A stretch of DNA of 64,000 nt, taken from the NCBI GenBank assembly GCA_902760965.1, contig CACWIN010000002.1, forward strand, positions 1 through 64,000, in the 5' to 3' direction. The stretch is from an uncultured Bacteroidales bacterium (lineage in GTDB: Bacteria; Bacteroidota; Bacteroidia; Bacteroidales; Bacteroidaceae). Positions 61,362 to 64,000 of this stretch are shown in pieces. Made by a program: the position numbers and the translations under genes. The notes under the pieces are model-generated. The model was not told where the DNA came from, made no database searches, and saw only the letters and a program-made list of their open reading frames with translations. The stretch's first letter is position 1. The number at the start of each line of letters is the position of its first letter.

Positions 61362-61946
61362 ATGAAAAGAACAATAACAGGCAAATATCTGTTGATACTG
61401 GCAGTTCTTATGCTCGTAATATCATCGTGCAACAAGAACCTCAGGCCAGCCACTGTGATTATTGTTGATCCTGTCCGCCACTACTATCCGGTTCTTCAGG
61501 GTGAAATGATGACCATATCATTCGAGATTGAGAACACTTCGAGTAATCCGCTGTTTGTTCAGGAAATCCAGACTACCTGCGGATGCCTTGTGGCCCGAAA
61601 CCAGTTGCCTTTGGTTGTTCTTCCGCATAAATCAACGCCGATTCATTTAAAGTTCAATACAATCAAGAATACCGGATACGTTGACCACTTTATTTATCTG
61701 TACGGTAACTTTAAGGATACCACATGCATTGAGCTGGAATTTGACACCAATGTGGTTCCCCGTGCCGATTACATCCGTGACTATGAACAGCTGTGGCACG
61801 AACAGGCTACCGAGGCCGGAACCTTGCGCGATTTTGTGGACGGTATGCCCGGCCAGAAAGGTTACTATACCGAGCCTACAAATATTACCCCTCGTACCCG
61901 TACCAACGAGGAGGTTCAGGAAGCTATTGACAGGGTCGCTTTTTAA
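61362..61946 (+). CDS. DUF1573-type lipoprotein
   Basis: This 194-aa protein has a lipobox (MLVISSCNKN, Cys23) and an immunoglobulin-like DUF1573 domain at about 45-130: MMTISFEIENTSSNPLFVQE (about 49-68), IQTTCGCLVARNQLPLVVLP and VDHFIYLYGNFKDTTCIELE. DUF1573 proteins are common Bacteroidetes envelope proteins of unknown function. It starts 4 bp after the DUF4838-like gene, as the last member of the operon, and could hold the apparatus together or bind the polymer. After its stop there is no strong hairpin before the convergent mnmE gene. Confidence 0.8.
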   Translation: MKRTITGKYLLILAVLMLVISSCNKNLRPATVIIVDPVRHYYPVLQGEMMTISFEIENTSSNPLFVQEIQTTCGCLVARNQLPLVVLPHKSTPIHLKFNTIKNTGYVDHFIYLYGNFKDTTCIELEFDTNVVPRADYIRDYEQLWHEQATEAGTLRDFVDGMPGQKGYYTEPTNITPRTRTNEEVQEAIDRVAF

Positions 61947-62007
61947 ACTCTTTCTTTGACTGAAAATGTTTTGGTGGGGTCACCCACTCATTTTAGCGAA
62001 GTAGATG

Positions 62008-63369
62008 TTACTTTCCCACGCAGAAATGCTGGAAGATGTTGCCTAGGATCTCATCGGTGGTTATGTCACCGGTGATGGTTGACAGGTGATGGATGCACTG
62101 GCGGATGTCCTGACTCAGGAAATCGCCCGATATGCGGTCTGTCAAGCCTTGGCGCACGCGGCGGATGCACTCCTTCGCCTTGATGAGAGATTCATAGTGA
62201 CGCATGTTGGTAACAATAACATCCTGCTCACTTATTTCAGGAATTGCGGCGGCCTTAACCAAAAGGTCGCCCAATTCTTTTAGGCCGTATCCGTACTTGG
62301 CCGATATCCAAACCTCAGAATCTGTGGGTGCGGGTAGGGTGGCTAAATCGTCACATTTGTTGTGGACCTTTATCAGATATTTGCCTTGTGAGAGCTCGCT
62401 GATGGTCTGCTCGGTCTCAGGATCAGAGGGGTGGGCATGATCGGTCATCCAGAGAATTATGCTGGCCTCGCGGGCCTTGCGGTAGGAACGTTCAATTCCC
62501 ATTGACTCAACGGTATCGGTAGTCTGGCGGATTCCTGCCGTATCAATAAAGCGGAACAGCACACCACCTATGGTTGTGGTATCCTCTATACTGTCACGGG
62601 TGGTGCCCTGTATGTCACTTACCAATGCGCGGTCATCATGCAGCAGCTGGTTAAGAAGGGTGCTCTTGCCTGTGTTGGTCTGGCCTATTATTGCTACCGG
62701 AACTCCGTTGCGTATGGCATTGCCTGTACTGAATGAATCAGCCAGGCGTGTAATCAGTTCATCTATATTTGTGGCCAGCTGCTCAAGCTGTGAGCGGTCG
62801 GCAAACTCCACATCCTCCTCGCTGAAATCCAGCTCCAGCTCAATAAGTGACGTAAACTGCAGCAACTGGTCACGCAAGTTACGCAGCTCACGGCTGAATC
62901 CGCCTTTCATCTGGTTCATGGCCAGACGGTGTGATGCGGCCGATGTGGATGCAATCAGGTCTGCTACTGCCTCGGCCTGGCTCAGGTCCATCTTGCCGTT
63001 CAGGAATGCACGCTGGGTGTACTCGCCCGGCTCTGCCTGGCGGCATCCGGCATCAATCAGGAGACGGCATACGCGTTGCAGTATATATGCCGATCCGTGG
63101 CATGATATCTCAGTGCTGTCCTGTCCGGTAAAGGAGTGGGGGGCGCGGAAAATGCTTACCAGTACATCATCGACAGGGGTTCCGTCCTTGTCAATTATCT
63201 GTCCGTAACTGAGCGTGTAGGGGCTTGCGCTGGCAAGAGGATGATTTGATGCAGACTTGAAAATGCTGTCAGTAATGCGAATGGCATCGGGCCCGCTCAC
63301 ACGGACCACGCCAAGCGCACCTCCCTGACGGGTGGCTACTGCGCAGATTGTGTCGTTGATTTGGGTCAC
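62008..63369 (-). CDS. mnmE: tRNA modification GTPase MnmE
   Basis: This 453-aa protein (usual length about 450-460) has the N-terminal TrmE folate-binding domain (DTICAVATRQGGALGVVRVS) and the central helical domain. The G domain has GQTNTGKSTLLNQLL (P-loop, about 226-240), DIQGTTRD (G2), DTAG (G3) and the G4-like NKCD. It ends in the diagnostic CVGK motif that binds the modified tRNA substrate. With MnmG it makes cmnm5U34 in tRNA. It follows the nucleoside phosphorylase gene by 7 bp on the minus strand. Confidence 0.97.
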   Translation of the reverse strand: MTQINDTICAVATRQGGALGVVRVSGPDAIRITDSIFKSASNHPLASASPYTLSYGQIIDKDGTPVDDVLVSIFRAPHSFTGQDSTEISCHGSAYILQRVCRLLIDAGCRQAEPGEYTQRAFLNGKMDLSQAEAVADLIASTSAASHRLAMNQMKGGFSRELRNLRDQLLQFTSLIELELDFSEEDVEFADRSQLEQLATNIDELITRLADSFSTGNAIRNGVPVAIIGQTNTGKSTLLNQLLHDDRALVSDIQGTTRDSIEDTTTIGGVLFRFIDTAGIRQTTDTVESMGIERSYRKAREASIILWMTDHAHPSDPETEQTISELSQGKYLIKVHNKCDDLATLPAPTDSEVWISAKYGYGLKELGDLLVKAAAIPEISEQDVIVTNMRHYESLIKAKECIRRVRQGLTDRISGDFLSQDIRQCIHHLSTITGDITTDEILGNIFQHFCVGK

Positions 63370-63376
63370 GGTTATT

Positions 63377-64000
63377 TTAGATGCGGTCCAGTACGCTGGT
63401 TATGAGATTGTTCATCAGGGGTTTGTAGTCGGTGTTCATCTCCTTGGCATAGCGGTTGGCTATGACCATGCATACCGTCATGGCGCGGTGGCCAAGCAGG
63501 GCTGCCATTCCGGCTACGGCCGAGCTCTCCATCTCATAGTTGGTTATGCGGTAGCCTTTGTATTCAAAACTCTCAACCTTGGCGTTCTGATTGGGGTCAG
63601 CCAGAGGAGCGCGCAGTACGCGTCCCTGAGGACCGTAGAATCCGTTGCAGGCTATGGTTACGCCCGGTATCATCTTGTCATCGTCAGCCATGATGCGTTG
63701 CAGCAGTTCGGGATTGGCGTTTGCAACATAGGGCGCACCTTTCTTGGTTGACCACTCCATGTGGGCAATGAATGCACGCTCAAAATCAAGGTCGCAAACC
63801 TGGTCGCGGCCTGCGTAAAAGTTAAGCAGTCCGTCAAATCCTATGCTCTTTACCGAGCACAGGTATGTGCCCAGCGGGGTGAACGGCTGCAGACCGCCAC
63901 AGGTACCTATCCGAACAATGTCAAGCGTGCGGTGTTGGGGCTTTTCGGTGCGGGTGGCATAGTCTATGTTGGCAAGTGTGTCCAACTCGTTCATTACTAT
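63377..64000 (-). CDS. Nucleoside phosphorylase (uridine/purine type), 5' end cut by the window
   Basis: The reading frame continues past the window edge, so the first part of the protein is missing; the ATG at 63994 lies inside the frame and is not the true start. The visible part has the NP-1 fold: VRIGTCGGLQPFTPLGTYLC (phosphate-binding GTCGG) and YRITNYEMESSAVAGMAALL, whose MES motif binds ribose. Such enzymes split nucleosides with phosphate. The EYKGYRITNYEMES form is like uridine phosphorylase family members, but a purine substrate cannot be ruled out. It is upstream of mnmE in the same orientation with a 7-bp gap. Confidence 0.85.
   Translation of the reverse strand: MVMNELDTLANIDYATRTEKPQHRTLDIVRIGTCGGLQPFTPLGTYLCSVKSIGFDGLLNFYAGRDQVCDLDFERAFIAHMEWSTKKGAPYVANANPELLQRIMADDDKMIPGVTIACNGFYGPQGRVLRAPLADPNQNAKVESFEYKGYRITNYEMESSAVAGMAALLGHRAMTVCMVIANRYAKEMNTDYKPLMNNLITSVLDRI

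Larger units (their letters stand above)
54095..61946 (+). other. Putative synthase-dependent exopolysaccharide operon
   Basis: Five plus-strand genes with gaps of 21, 2, 19 and 4 bp: HEAT-repeat membrane protein, processive GT2, TPR plus outer-membrane barrel, DUF4838-like lipoprotein and DUF1573 lipoprotein. The order inner-membrane synthase, TPR scaffold and outer-membrane pore parallels Pga/Bcs/Alg secretion systems. The YaiO-like barrel next to a GT2 recalls E. coli yaiO and yaiP. The glycan made is unknown. Confidence 0.65.

Overview
The window reads as a chromosome segment of a Bacteroidales bacterium (Prevotellaceae or Bacteroidaceae type, probably gut or rumen). The evidence is the Bacteroidetes -7 promoter box TAnnTTTG before many genes, weak or absent Shine-Dalgarno sequences, and family content typical of the order: GH97, GH3 with PA14, C10 peptidase, fimbrillin-like lipoprotein, DUF3575, DUF1573, COG0523 and proteins ending in T9SS-like tails. 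No rRNA, tRNA, CRISPR array, integrase or transposase gene was found by eye.

Region 1 (about 0.4-11.9 kb) is an AT-rich defence island on the minus strand: nine nearly abutting genes in one apparent operon. In transcription order they are a 79-aa protein, a MutL/MORC-like GHKL ATPase, an unknown 287-aa protein, a DUF6339-like protein with a lysine-rich tail, a cytosine-5 DNA methyltransferase with a large insertion, a McrB-like AAA+ motor, a RhuM-family protein, a McrC-like DUF2357/PD-(D/E)XK nuclease and a Vsr endonuclease. The proposal is a composite restriction-modification system: a LlaJI-like McrBC/m5C-methylase core joined to the GHKL-ATPase/Vsr module known from MutL/MORC-associated R-M loci. 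This is the best candidate for an undescribed system here.

Region 2 (12.1-38.9 kb) is accessory and cell-surface. It holds a nucleoside-deoxyribosyltransferase-like protein, an ORF6N/PLD-like protein, a 1418-aa repeat-rich surface protein, a HTH-DUF4097 regulator divergent from a TonB-dependent receptor, a GH97 enzyme, two secreted proteins with cohesin-like folds and a dockerin, a fimbrillin-like lipoprotein, a C10 protease and a GH3 enzyme with a PA14 insert.

Region 3 (38.9-53.9 kb) mixes housekeeping and envelope genes: an EFR1 ferredoxin, a QueH/formyl-THF cyclo-ligase fusion, a Fur/Zur-type regulator, a COG0523 zinc-type GTPase, two tandem surface-antigen barrels with a DUF3575 protein, a nucleoside MFS carrier, a LytTR regulator, guaA, ridA and a second GH3 paralogue.

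Region 4 (54.1-61.9 kb) is a five-gene operon that looks like a synthase-dependent exopolysaccharide system: HEAT-repeat membrane protein, processive GT2, TPR plus YaiO-like outer-membrane barrel, DUF4838-like lipoprotein and DUF1573 lipoprotein. The window closes with mnmE and a nucleoside phosphorylase cut by the edge.

A palindromic intergenic repeat with core GGGGACGGTTCCGTTTGGC recurs at least seven times between 13.7 and 54 kb, mostly between convergent stop codons and once as a half copy at the guaA promoter. Arm substitutions are compensated and the loop is oriented, so it looks like an active or selected repeat family. All calls are by eye; no database search was run.
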